Made by a program: the position numbers and the translations under genes. From CAZXEU01 sp964639665 (GTDB taxonomy: Bacteria; Bacteroidota; Rhodothermia; Rhodothermales; Bin80), in NCBI GenBank assembly GCA_964639665.1, contig CAZXEU010000149.1, positions 1 through 19,946 on the forward strand: a stretch of DNA of 19,946 bases, read 5' to 3'. Positions 1-7,965 of the stretch are shown one piece after another. Positions within the stretch are counted from its first letter, which is position 1. Each line of letters begins with the position of its first letter. The notes beneath the pieces are model-generated. The model saw only the letters and a program-made list of their open reading frames with translations. It was not told the DNA's origin and searched no databases.

Positions 1-325
<325 letters not shown>

Positions 326-408
326 TTGGTTTTTACACAGGCCATACGCCCGTTTGCGCTTCCAACTGTACGTGCGCATGCGGCGAGATCAGCGTGTCAA
401 GACATACA

Positions 409-426
409 CCCGCCTTTCGGGGCGGG
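409..426 (+). other. Hairpin in the 23S-5S spacer
   Basis: A perfect 6-bp stem (CCCGCC / GGCGGG, loop TTTCGG) sits just before the 5S rRNA. It may be a processing stem of the rRNA precursor; this is inference. The rest of the 23S-5S spacer (about 326-435) contains no tRNA that I can recognise. Confidence 0.3.
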
Positions 427-435
427 CCAGGACTT

Positions 436-549
436 TCCTGGTGCTTATAGCGCGGGGGCCACACCTTTTCCCATTCCGAACAGAGCCGTTAAGCCCCGCT
501 GCGCCGATGGTACTGCCTTTCGTGGTGGGAGAGTAGGACGGTGCCAGGA
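436..549 (+). rRNA. rrf: 5S ribosomal RNA
   Basis: The conserved loop region CCATTCCGAACAGAG, followed by GTTAAGCCC and then GCGCCGATGGTACTGC, is characteristic of bacterial 5S rRNA. The ends TCCTGG and CCAGGA pair to form helix I and set the boundaries to within one or two bases. The length of about 114 is normal. It follows 23S by roughly 110 bases and precedes a strong terminator. Confidence 0.95.
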
Positions 550-558
550 AACTCTTCG

Positions 559-594
559 AACGAGGCTTCGCCTGTGGGCGGGGCCTCGTTTTTT
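559..594 (+). terminator. Intrinsic terminator of the rRNA operon
   Basis: A long stem, AACGAGGCUUCGCC against GGCGGGGCCUCGUU (559-572 with 577-590, two G-U pairs, four-base loop TGTG), runs directly into six T residues (589-594). It lies about ten bases after the 5S 3' end and closes the rRNA transcription unit. No gene or structure is evident from 595 to about 812. Confidence 0.92.
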
Positions 595-812
595 GTGGCG
601 CATTGTCGGACGGTTGGCTGCCGTGCAAAGTCCATCGAGACGGCCGAAACGCAAGGCGGAGTGTCTTTTCATCAGCCGGGGCCGGCGTAGCGCAATTTTG
701 GAAGGTGCTAGCCTCCCCTTGAGAGACGGCAAGAGAGGACCGGTTGCCGTGCCGCCCGTCGCTTGTCATGCGGCAGCGCCGGGACCGCCGCTGCTTCACT
801 GGCGCAGAAGGC

Positions 813-842
813 TTGAATTGCGATTCCTGCCGCCTTAGTTTG
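813..842 (+). promoter_or_regulatory. Candidate Bacteroidota-type promoter for the riboswitch transcript
   Basis: TTG at 813-815, a 19-base spacer, then TTAGTTTG at 835-842 resemble the -33 TTG / -7 TAnnTTTG promoter of Bacteroidota; one of six fixed -7 positions differs. Transcription would begin near 848-852, about ten bases before the TPP aptamer, which is where a promoter for this leader is expected. This is pattern matching by eye. Confidence 0.42.
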
Positions 843-861
843 GTCCCACGTTCTTGCACAT

Positions 862-952
862 CAACTGTTAGGGGTGTCCGCTGGCTTGTGCCTGCGGGCT
901 GAGATCAGACCCTCCGAACCTGATCCGGGTCATGCCGGCGTAGGGAAAATTG
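862..952 (+). promoter_or_regulatory. TPP (thiamine pyrophosphate) riboswitch aptamer
   Basis: The conserved THI-element blocks occur in order: GGGGTG at 871-876, GCTGAGA at 898-904, ACCC at 909-912, GAACCTGATC at 916-925, and the block from 927 to 946 ending GCGTAGGGAA. Helix P2 forms between CGCTGGC (879-885) and GCCGGCG (934-940) with one wobble pair. This RNA binds thiamine pyrophosphate. An intrinsic terminator follows 30 bases later, so TPP probably stops transcription before the TonB-dependent receptor. The 3' TAGGG (941-945) can pair weakly with CTCCTA at 986-991 on the 5' arm of the terminator, a possible antiterminator. The outer P1 helix looks weak and its limits are approximate. 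Confidence 0.95.
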
Positions 953-981
953 CCTGCAGCGCATTGTGCGCCGGGGTCTTG

Positions 982-1017
982 GCCGCTCCTAGCTTTTCTG
1001 TCAGGAGCGGCTTTTTT
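982..1017 (+). terminator. Riboswitch-controlled intrinsic terminator
   Basis: A perfect 9-bp stem, GCCGCTCCT (982-990) and AGGAGCGGC (1003-1011) with a 12-base loop, is followed by six T residues (1012-1017). It lies between the TPP aptamer and the start codon at 1038. It is the likely expression platform: formed when TPP is bound, disrupted when TPP is scarce. Confidence 0.9.
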
Positions 1018-1037
1018 GTCAGCTTGCCCCCGAGACC

Positions 1038-3581
1038 ATGCTCTACCGACTGTGTACATGTCTGGCTTTGTTGTTGGCGGCCACCGCCGCCGGCATGCCG
1101 GTTACCTTTCTTCCGGCTTCTGCCCAGGCCCTGGTAACCGGAGTCGTCCTGGGCGAGCGTAACCGGCCGCTGGAAGCGGCTGCCGTGGAATTGCTGCAGG
1201 TGGAAACGAACGGCCGGCTCTTCGGCACGGCGACCGGAACGACGGGGCAGTTTGCCTTCGAAAATGTCCCAGACGGGCGGTACCGGCTCGTTGTGACATT
1301 CCTGGGGCATGAGACCTTCAGCCAGGACATAACAGTGGGTGAGAATAGCCAACTCGATCTGCGCGCCGAGCTGGTGACCAAGGCCGTGGAGAGCCCCGAA
1401 GTTGTCGTAACGGCTGGCCGCGCACGCGAGCGGTTAACACCCATTACTTTTACCAGTGTTACGGCGCGCGATCTGGCGCAAAAGCCTTCCATGAAGGACT
1501 TGCCCGCCCACCTGGCCAGCGCACCCTCCATCACGTACTACACCGAGAACGGCAACGACCTGGGGTACACCCACCTCCGCATGCGGGGCTTCGGGCAGCG
1601 TCGCCTCGCCGTTGCCATCAACGGGATACCGCAGAACGACCCCGAAGAGCACAGTGTGTTCTGGATCAATTTCTTTGACCTGCAGGGCACGATCGAGGAC
1701 ATTCAGATTCAGCGCGGGGCAGGGGCCGCGTTCTACGGATCCACCGGTATTGGCGGCGCCATCAATGTGGTGGCGCGCCCGTACAAGCCTGCTCCGTACG
1801 CCTCGGCCGAGATCGGTTACGGAACCTTTGACACGCGCCGCTTCACGCTGGAGGCCAACACCGGGCTTCTGGGAGGCCGGTATGTGGCATTCGGACGGCT
1901 TAGCCGCCTGCTTTCGGATGGCTATCGGGACTGGTCCTGGTCAAAGTTCTGGCGGTATTTTGCCGGCGTTACCAGATACGGAACGCGGCACACGATAACC
2001 ATTCAGGCCTACGGCGGGCCCCAGCGCGACGCGCTGGCGTATGCCGGAATCCCCAAGGCGGCCAACCGGCAGACGGTAACGGACGACTTCGGTACGGCTA
2101 TTGATCGGCGCTACAACTTCAGCAGCTTTACAGGCGATGTCGAACGGTTCAGGCAGCCACATGTGGAGCTTCACCACCAGGGTCAGCTAAGCCAGGACTG
2201 GATGCTGCGACAGTCGCTGTTCTGGATTCGGGGCGTGGGATACTTTGACTTTGGCGGCACTTTCAGGTCTGCCGATTACCTCCGATTGCCCAATGGCTGG
2301 AGAGATCTCGACAGCGAGCTTCGGCAGCTGCCGCTCTACATTACCGCTCCGGATGCGCACGTATTCTTCCGTGCTGCCCTCGACCAGTGGCAGGCAGGCT
2401 GGATGCCCCGCGTAAGCCGGCGCCATGCTACCGGCGAAACAACCCTGAGCGCTGAAGCTCGGCTGCACCGCTCAACGCGCTGGGGCAGGATACAGGAAGC
2501 AACAGCCTTACCGGCGCAGGTCGTGGGAAGCGCCAACGACGCCCGGGTCTACAGCGTTCGCGGCGAAAAGGCCATTGCCTCGCTGCTTGCCAGCCATCTC
2601 TATCGGCCGGTGCCGAAGATTGCGCTGCAGGCTGACGCTCAAATCACCTGGCGGCGATACCGCATCTTCGACGAAGCCTTCTTCGGCACGGAGTTCAGCG
2701 TACCGTACTTTTTTGTAAATCCGCGCGTTGGAATAACGGTCAACCCTGAACAGAGGCTAAGCGGCTATGCGAGCTTCGCGCTCGCCAACCGGGAGCCTCG
2801 CATGAAGTCGCTGTATGACGGGGAGGAAGCCGGAGCGGGGTTTATTCCGCAATTCGAGCGCAGGGCATCCGGAGGCTTTGATTACAGCGCCCCGTTCGTC
2901 AGGCCGGAGCAGCTGCTGGATGTCGAACTGGGCGTGCGTCTTGACCGGGGTCGGCTTGACGGTGTCGCGGGCCTTTACTGGATGGAATTCAGGGACGAAA
3001 TCGTGCCAAGCGGCGGACTGGATCAGTTCGGCGTGCCTCGCACAGGCAATGCGGACCGAACGCGGCATATCGGATTCGAAGTCGAGGCAAACCTGGCTGT
3101 GTCCGGTGCCCTGCGAGCCTTCGGCAACGCCACGTTCAGCCGGAACAGGTTTGTGCAATTCGTAGAGTACGTTACCCTGGATGACTTCTCCAGTCTGGGC
3201 CTGGATCGCGCCGGCAATCCTATCGCCGGCTTCCCCTCCAGAGTCGCCAACCTCGGCGTTGGCTATCAGAAGGCCGGCCTTTCGGCACAGGCGGACGTGG
3301 CTTTTGCGGGCCTCCAGTACGTTGACAACTCCGGAGGCAAGAGCAATGACGGGACTGCGCAAGCCGACTTGTCTGTCGACGCGTTTGCACTGGTCAACGC
3401 CACCGTCCGCTATGCATTTGGCGAGACTTCCCGGCTACGGGGCTTGAGCGTAGGCGCAGATCTCAATAACGTGCTGAACAGCAAGGTCCTGCTTTTCGGA
3501 ACGGTCGGCTTCGGAACACCGGAATTTTTTCCTGCCGCGACACGCCACGTGTTTGTGGGAGCAAAATACACGGTCAGATAA
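1038..3581 (+). CDS. TonB-dependent outer-membrane receptor, probable thiamine-compound importer
   Basis: An 847-residue outer-membrane active transporter energised by TonB-ExbBD. Residues 1-31 form a signal peptide (hydrophobic core LALLLAATAAG, probable cleavage after AQA). Residues 32-112 are a carboxypeptidase-regulatory-like beta domain typical of Bacteroidota receptors. EVVVTAGR at 121-128 is a likely TonB box. The plug spans about 133-247 (LRMRGFGQRRL, QRGAGAAFYGSTGIGGAINVV) and the 22-strand barrel the rest. The chain ends YTVR instead of the usual terminal aromatic residue. The gene starts 20 bases after a TPP-riboswitch terminator, so by context it imports thiamine, a phosphate ester, or a precursor; TPP-regulated receptors of this kind are known in Bacteroides. 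The substrate itself cannot be read from the sequence. No clear ribosome binding site is seen. The 3' end overlaps the convergent carbonic anhydrase gene by 8 bases. Confidence 0.93.
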   Translation: MLYRLCTCLALLLAATAAGMPVTFLPASAQALVTGVVLGERNRPLEAAAVELLQVETNGRLFGTATGTTGQFAFENVPDGRYRLVVTFLGHETFSQDITVGENSQLDLRAELVTKAVESPEVVVTAGRARERLTPITFTSVTARDLAQKPSMKDLPAHLASAPSITYYTENGNDLGYTHLRMRGFGQRRLAVAINGIPQNDPEEHSVFWINFFDLQGTIEDIQIQRGAGAAFYGSTGIGGAINVVARPYKPAPYASAEIGYGTFDTRRFTLEANTGLLGGRYVAFGRLSRLLSDGYRDWSWSKFWRYFAGVTRYGTRHTITIQAYGGPQRDALAYAGIPKAANRQTVTDDFGTAIDRRYNFSSFTGDVERFRQPHVELHHQGQLSQDWMLRQSLFWIRGVGYFDFGGTFRSADYLRLPNGWRDLDSELRQLPLYITAPDAHVFFRAALDQWQAGWMPRVSRRHATGETTLSAEARLHRSTRWGRIQEATALPAQVVGSANDARVYSVRGEKAIASLLASHLYRPVPKIALQADAQITWRRYRIFDEAFFGTEFSVPYFFVNPRVGITVNPEQRLSGYASFALANREPRMKSLYDGEEAGAGFIPQFERRASGGFDYSAPFVRPEQLLDVELGVRLDRGRLDGVAGLYWMEFRDEIVPSGGLDQFGVPRTGNADRTRHIGFEVEANLAVSGALRAFGNATFSRNRFVQFVEYVTLDDFSSLGLDRAGNPIAGFPSRVANLGVGYQKAGLSAQADVAFAGLQYVDNSGGKSNDGTAQADLSVDAFALVNATVRYAFGETSRLRGLSVGADLNNVLNSKVLLFGTVGFGTPEFFPAATRHVFVGAKYTVR

Positions 3582-4203
3582 GGCGGTCTTTGCCGGCCCG
3601 CTCCTCATTGAAGAAGGCAACCAGTCCGGTTGCAAGGTCGTATTCCGCAGTCAGGCACGCGAGGATGCCACGCTCCGCACACTGCCTCAGTACGGAGGAC
3701 TGCTGCGTCAGGCGCACCGTGTTGGCGCGCGCATTGGCGGCTACAGCGGCCGCCATGCGTTCCTCCTCCGTCCCGGAATGGACCACGACCTGATGCACGT
3801 TCGGCTGAATGGCCCGGACAACGGCGGCCAAGGCCCCTTCATGCGCGGACGCCTGTCCGGAGAGCGTACACTCTACGGCGGCCCGAACGGCCCCGCAGCC
3901 CGAGTGGCCGAGCACAACGGCCAAGCGCACGCCAAGCTTCGCAACGGCATATTCAAGGCTGCCCAGCTCCAGCTCACCGGCAAAACCGCCCGCCACGCGA
4001 ACGACAAAGACTTCTCCCGGGCCTACATCAAAAACCGATTCCGGACAAACACGTGAATCCGCACAGCCCAGGACCGCAGCGAAGGGTCGTTGACCCAGAA
4101 GGAGGTCCCTTCCAGCATGTCGGCGCAATGCTGTGGGCATGCCGCTGGCGTGCCGACGGTTGCCCGCCTTCAAACGCTCCAGTGCTTCAATGGCAGGGAT
4201 CAT
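3574..4203 (-). CDS. Beta-class carbonic anhydrase
   Basis: A 209-residue zinc enzyme that interconverts CO2 and bicarbonate, presumably cytoplasmic because no signal peptide is visible. The family signature is complete: CADSR at 47-51 supplies a zinc Cys47 and the Asp49-Arg51 dyad, and GHSGCGAV at 99-106 supplies His100 and Cys103. The N-terminus MIPAIEALERLKAGNRR is the usual start of this family, supporting the ATG. Bicarbonate is a substrate of biotin carboxylase, and one such subunit is encoded at the far end of the window, although the genes are not linked in an operon. The gene converges on and overlaps the TonB receptor, and diverges from purL across 127 bases. Confidence 0.95.
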   Translation of the reverse strand: MIPAIEALERLKAGNRRHASGMPTALRRHAGRDLLLGQRPFAAVLGCADSRVCPESVFDVGPGEVFVVRVAGGFAGELELGSLEYAVAKLGVRLAVVLGHSGCGAVRAAVECTLSGQASAHEGALAAVVRAIQPNVHQVVVHSGTEEERMAAAVAANARANTVRLTQQSSVLRQCAERGILACLTAEYDLATGLVAFFNEERAGKDRLI

Positions 4204-4274
4204 GATTCTTGCACGAAATGTGCGGTGTATCAGGTGCGCAGGTCGGTGTTCCGGGCCTCCGGGTGACTAGGGCG

Positions 4275-4305
4275 TTGTGGGCTGAGTCCGTCTCCAGTAT
4301 CTTGG
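4275..4305 (+). promoter_or_regulatory. Candidate Bacteroidota-type promoter for purL-trx-trxB
   Basis: TTG at 4275-4277, a 20-base spacer and TATCTTGG at 4298-4305 match the -33/-7 pattern TTG / TAnnTTTG with one mismatch. A start near 4311 would leave a leader of about 20 bases before the purL ATG. No PurR-like operator or riboswitch is evident in 4204-4330. Confidence 0.38.
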
Positions 4306-4330
4306 GCCTTCGTCGGCGCAATTAGGTCAA

Positions 4331-6622
4331 ATGGCCCAGGTTCTCGCGAAGGAGGTTACGCTAGGTCTTGCCCGTCAGCACGGACTGACGGAAGAAGAAT
4401 ACAGCTGGATTACCGGGCGGCTAGGACGCGCGCCAACCGTGACAGAGCTGGGCATTTACTCGGTGATGTGGAGCGAGCACTGCTCGTACAAGAACTCCAT
4501 AGCCGTGCTCAAGACCTTGCCCCGTGAGGGAACTCATTTGCTGGTCAGTGCCGGCGACGAGAACGCGGGCCTGGTGGACATTGGGGACGGGCTGGCTGTT
4601 GCCTTCAAGATAGAGAGCCACAACCATCCGTCTGCGGTCGAGCCGTATCAGGGAGCGGCAACCGGCGTAGGGGGCATTCACCGGGACATATTTACGATGG
4701 GAGCCCGGCCGGTCTGCGCGCTGAATTCGCTGCGCTTCGGGTCGCTGGACAGCGCCCGGGTACGCTACTTGCTCGATGGCGTGGTGCGAGGCATTGGCGA
4801 CTACGGCAACGCCTTCGGCGTGCCGACCGTGGGTGGCGAGGTCTACTTCGATCCCGCCTACGAGGGTAATCCTCTGGTAAACGCCATGAGTGTCGGCATT
4901 GTGAAAGTGGGCCGGACGGCATCGGCTACGGCGCAAGGTGTGGGCAACGCGGTCTATATCGTTGGCTCGGCCACGGGTCGCGACGGCATTCACGGCGCAA
5001 CCTTTGCATCAGAAGAGATTTCGGAAGCGAGCGAAGCAAAGCGTCCCAGCGTACAGGTCGGTGACCCGTTTACGGAGAAACTGCTCCTGGAAGCCACGCT
5101 GGAGGCGCTAGCGCAAGGAGTCGTGGCGGGCATTCAGGACATGGGGGCGGCGGGCATTACGTGCTCGTCCTGCGAAATGAGCGCAAAGGGCAATGTGGGA
5201 ATGCGGCTTTATCTCGACCTGGTGCCCGTGCGAGAAGCCAGCATGAGTGCATACGAGATCATGCTCTCCGAAAGCCAGGAGCGTATGCTGATTGTGTGCC
5301 AACCCGGCAAGGAATCTGCTCTGGAGTCCATCTTTGCCAAGTGGGATTTGCATGCGGTACGCATTGGTGAAGTGACTTCCAATGGTCGGGTCCAGGTGCA
5401 CCACCGAGGGGAACGTGTGGCTGACGTACCGGCAGAACACCTGGTCCTGGGGGGAGGGGCCCCCGTGTACACCCGAGACGCCGTGCGGCCGGCCTACCTG
5501 GAGCATTTGCGAACGCTGAAGCCTATGAAGGACCTGGCATGCGAAGATGCGGAAGATGCGCTCAGGATACTCATGGCTTCGCCCAACATAGCTTCCAAGC
5601 GATGGATATACGAGCAGTATGATACGATGGTGCGGACGGATACCGTAGCCGGGCCGGGACAGAGCGACGCGGCACTAGTCCGCATAAAGGGCACCGCCAA
5701 GGGACTGGCGGTTTCCACGGATTGCAACGGGCGCTACGTGTATCTGAATCCCCGCCGCGGAGGGCAGATTGCGGTGGCCGAAGCCGCGCGCAACGTCGTA
5801 TGCGCAGGCGGCCGGCCCCTGGCGATCACCAACTGCCTCAACTTTGGCAATCCCTACAAGCCCGAAATGTACTGGACTTTCAGGGAGGCCGTGGGAGGCA
5901 TGGGAGACGCGTGCCGCGTACTGGGTACACCCGTTACCGGTGGCAATGTCTCCTTCTACAACGAAAACCCCAAGGGCGCCGTATTTCCGACGCCGACCAT
6001 CGGGATGCTCGGGCTCGTGGACGACCTGGAATCGCATGCAACAAGAGCTGGGTTTCAATGCGAAGGCGACGGTGTTTTTCTGATCACGCCCGTAGGCTGG
6101 ACCCACCGCACGGCCCTTTCAGACCTTGGCGCGTCCGAATACCTGGCTAGTTGCTGCGGCATGACGAGGGGAGATGCCCCCTATATTGATTTGGCCGAGG
6201 AGAAGGCGGTCCAGCACGCTATCGAGCGGCTTATTCGGCGCGGCATTGTGCGAAGTGCCCACGACGTATCGGACGGGGGGCTGGCAGTATGCCTGGCGGA
6301 GTGTAGCGTCCTATCGCGCGGACTCGGCGCGAATATCTCCCTGAATGTCGCGGACGGTTTCCGCCTGGATGCCCTCCTGTTTGGAGAGGCCCAGTCGCGC
6401 GTGGTGGTAACGGCCCGGCCCGAGGACGAAGATGAGGTGGCGGCATCGATCGCCGGCACTGGTGCCGCGGCGCGCAGAATCGGCGCCATAGCGGCTGGCA
6501 ACCTGTTCATCGCTGTCAACGAAACAGTGGTCCTCAACATTCGCGTTCCCGCGCTTGCGGCCCTTTACGAAGGAGCGCTCAAGCAGAGGTTGGTCGCTCA
6601 GAGCCGCGAAACCCGTGTTTGA
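4331..6622 (+). CDS. purL: Phosphoribosylformylglycinamidine synthase subunit PurL (small type)
   Basis: A 763-residue enzyme of purine biosynthesis that converts FGAR to FGAM using ATP and ammonia. The length fits the small PurL, which lacks a fused glutaminase and works with separate PurQ and PurS; neither is encoded in this window. The N-terminal signature WSEHCSYKNS is at 47-56, and the ATP/metal motif ESHNHPSAVEPYQGAATGVGG spans 95-115. The second half repeats the AIR-synthase fold (TDCNGRYVYLNPRRGG; HDVSDGGLAVCLAE near the C-terminus). The ATG is preceded by AGG at a reasonable distance. Thioredoxin follows after 12 bases, so the two are probably co-transcribed. Confidence 0.97.
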   Translation: MAQVLAKEVTLGLARQHGLTEEEYSWITGRLGRAPTVTELGIYSVMWSEHCSYKNSIAVLKTLPREGTHLLVSAGDENAGLVDIGDGLAVAFKIESHNHPSAVEPYQGAATGVGGIHRDIFTMGARPVCALNSLRFGSLDSARVRYLLDGVVRGIGDYGNAFGVPTVGGEVYFDPAYEGNPLVNAMSVGIVKVGRTASATAQGVGNAVYIVGSATGRDGIHGATFASEEISEASEAKRPSVQVGDPFTEKLLLEATLEALAQGVVAGIQDMGAAGITCSSCEMSAKGNVGMRLYLDLVPVREASMSAYEIMLSESQERMLIVCQPGKESALESIFAKWDLHAVRIGEVTSNGRVQVHHRGERVADVPAEHLVLGGGAPVYTRDAVRPAYLEHLRTLKPMKDLACEDAEDALRILMASPNIASKRWIYEQYDTMVRTDTVAGPGQSDAALVRIKGTAKGLAVSTDCNGRYVYLNPRRGGQIAVAEAARNVVCAGGRPLAITNCLNFGNPYKPEMYWTFREAVGGMGDACRVLGTPVTGGNVSFYNENPKGAVFPTPTIGMLGLVDDLESHATRAGFQCEGDGVFLITPVGWTHRTALSDLGASEYLASCCGMTRGDAPYIDLAEEKAVQHAIERLIRRGIVRSAHDVSDGGLAVCLAECSVLSRGLGANISLNVADGFRLDALLFGEAQSRVVVTARPEDEDEVAASIAGTGAAARRIGAIAAGNLFIAVNETVVLNIRVPALAALYEGALKQRLVAQSRETRV

Positions 6623-6634
6623 GGGTACCGTAAA

Positions 6635-7000
6635 ATGACGCAGTCAACCGGCTACGTTGCCATGGATGCCAAGTATGTTACATTGACGGACGCCAATTTT
6701 CGCGAACAGGTACTGGACGCTGAACTCCCCGTGCTCGTAGATTTTTGGGCACCTTGGTGCGGTCCCTGTCGTGCAATCGCGCCAATTATTGAAGAGCTCG
6801 CCGATGAATACCAGGGCCGAGTCAAGATTGCGAAAATGAATGTGGACCATCACCAGCAAGTCCCGATGCAGTATGGTATCCGGTCTATCCCCACACTGCT
6901 GTTCTTTGCCGGCGGCCAGGTGAAGAACCAGCTTGTGGGCGTGGTTGCCAAGCGCGAGCTATCCCGGCAATTGGACAAATTGACGGCCCAGGAAGCCTAG
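6635..7000 (+). CDS. trxA: Thioredoxin
   Basis: A 121-residue cytoplasmic disulfide reductant. The active site WCGPC is at 41-45 and the cis-proline of IRSIPT at 86. Overall length is normal for a single-domain thioredoxin with a short N-terminal extension. The ATG at 6635 is preceded by GAGGG about nine bases upstream. A second in-frame ATG (residue 10, base 6662) fits the typical TrxA N-terminus but has no such site, so the upstream start is chosen. Its reductase lies 17 bases downstream, giving a complete thioredoxin pair in one probable operon behind purL. Confidence 0.96.
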   Translation: MTQSTGYVAMDAKYVTLTDANFREQVLDAELPVLVDFWAPWCGPCRAIAPIIEELADEYQGRVKIAKMNVDHHQQVPMQYGIRSIPTLLFFAGGQVKNQLVGVVAKRELSRQLDKLTAQEA

Positions 7001-7017
7001 CTGCTCCCTTCCCTCGC

Positions 7018-7965
7018 ATGGACTACGAAGGCGCGGAGCATCACAGGATAGTCATCGTGGGGTCAGGGCCAGCCGGCTACACGGCGGCGCTGTATTCTGC
7101 AAGGGCGGGCTTGGCACCGGTAGTGATTTCCGGACTTGAACCGGGAGGCCAGCTGGTTACGACCACTGACGTGGAAAACTATCCCGGGTACGCTGACGGG
7201 ATCCTCGGGCCAGACATGATGGAGGACTTCAAGCGGCAGGCCGTTCGCTTCGGCGCGGTCCTACGGCACGGCACCGTGACGGGGCTCAACCTGTCCGGCA
7301 GACCGTTTCGCCTTGAAGTAGACGAGCAGCAGCCCGTGCTCGCCGACGTAGTAATCGTGGCCACGGGGGCTTCAGCCCGCTATCTCGGGCTGGAGAACGA
7401 AAAGAGGTTGCTGGGATACGGGGTCTCCGCGTGCGCCACCTGTGACGGCCCGTTCTTTCGGGGCAGCGAGGTAGCCGTGGTCGGCGGAGGCGATGCAGCC
7501 ATGGAAGAGGCGCTGTTTCTCACCAGATTCGCGCCCCGCGTATACCTCGTTCACCGGCGGGACAAGCTTCGCGCCTCGAAAATCATGCAAGACCGCGTGT
7601 TTGCCAACGACCAGATTACGATCATCTGGGATACGGTCGTAGTTGACGTCCTGGGCGACGGGCAGGTCGAAGGCGTGCGTTTGCTCAACAAGGTAACGGG
7701 CCAACAGCACGATCTGGCGCTGGCGGGACTGTTTGTCGCGATCGGGCACACGCCGAACACGGATCTGTTCAGGTCGTGGCTTGACATGGATGACCAGGGT
7801 TATATACTGACGCGGGAGCGCTCGACGTATACCAACATCGAAGGCGTATTCGCCTGTGGAGACGCACAGGACCACGTATACAGGCAGGCTGTAACGGCGG
7901 CCGGTACCGGCTGCATGGCGGCCATAGATGCCGAGCGCTTTCTTGCGCAGGAGGCTAGTTCCTAA
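7018..7965 (+). CDS. trxB: Thioredoxin-disulfide reductase
   Basis: A 315-residue FAD enzyme that passes electrons from NADPH to thioredoxin. The FAD-binding glycine motif GSGPAGYTAALYSARAG is at 15-31. The redox-active CATC (Cys139, Cys142) is followed by DG as in E. coli TrxB. The NADPH-binding motif GGGDAAMEEA starts at 156, with the phosphate-recognising HRRDKLRAS at 179-187. The C-terminal FAD contact is GVFACGDAQD. The HRR basic cluster supports NADPH rather than NADH use. It sits 17 bases after thioredoxin, and its 3' end overlaps the convergent proline dehydrogenase gene by 11 bases. Confidence 0.97.
   Translation: MDYEGAEHHRIVIVGSGPAGYTAALYSARAGLAPVVISGLEPGGQLVTTTDVENYPGYADGILGPDMMEDFKRQAVRFGAVLRHGTVTGLNLSGRPFRLEVDEQQPVLADVVIVATGASARYLGLENEKRLLGYGVSACATCDGPFFRGSEVAVVGGGDAAMEEALFLTRFAPRVYLVHRRDKLRASKIMQDRVFANDQITIIWDTVVVDVLGDGQVEGVRLLNKVTGQQHDLALAGLFVAIGHTPNTDLFRSWLDMDDQGYILTRERSTYTNIEGVFACGDAQDHVYRQAVTAAGTGCMAAIDAERFLAQEASS

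Noticed and set aside
326..435. tRNA in the 23S-5S spacer
   Set aside because: No T-loop consensus, acceptor stem or CCA-like end could be found.
389..859. 156-residue minus-strand frame across the 5S gene and its terminator
   Set aside because: It covers rRNA and the terminator, and the translation is compositionally biased without motifs.
4210..4222. Short inverted repeat GCAC-GAAAT-GTGC next to the carbonic anhydrase start
   Set aside because: Only four base pairs; expected by chance in this composition.
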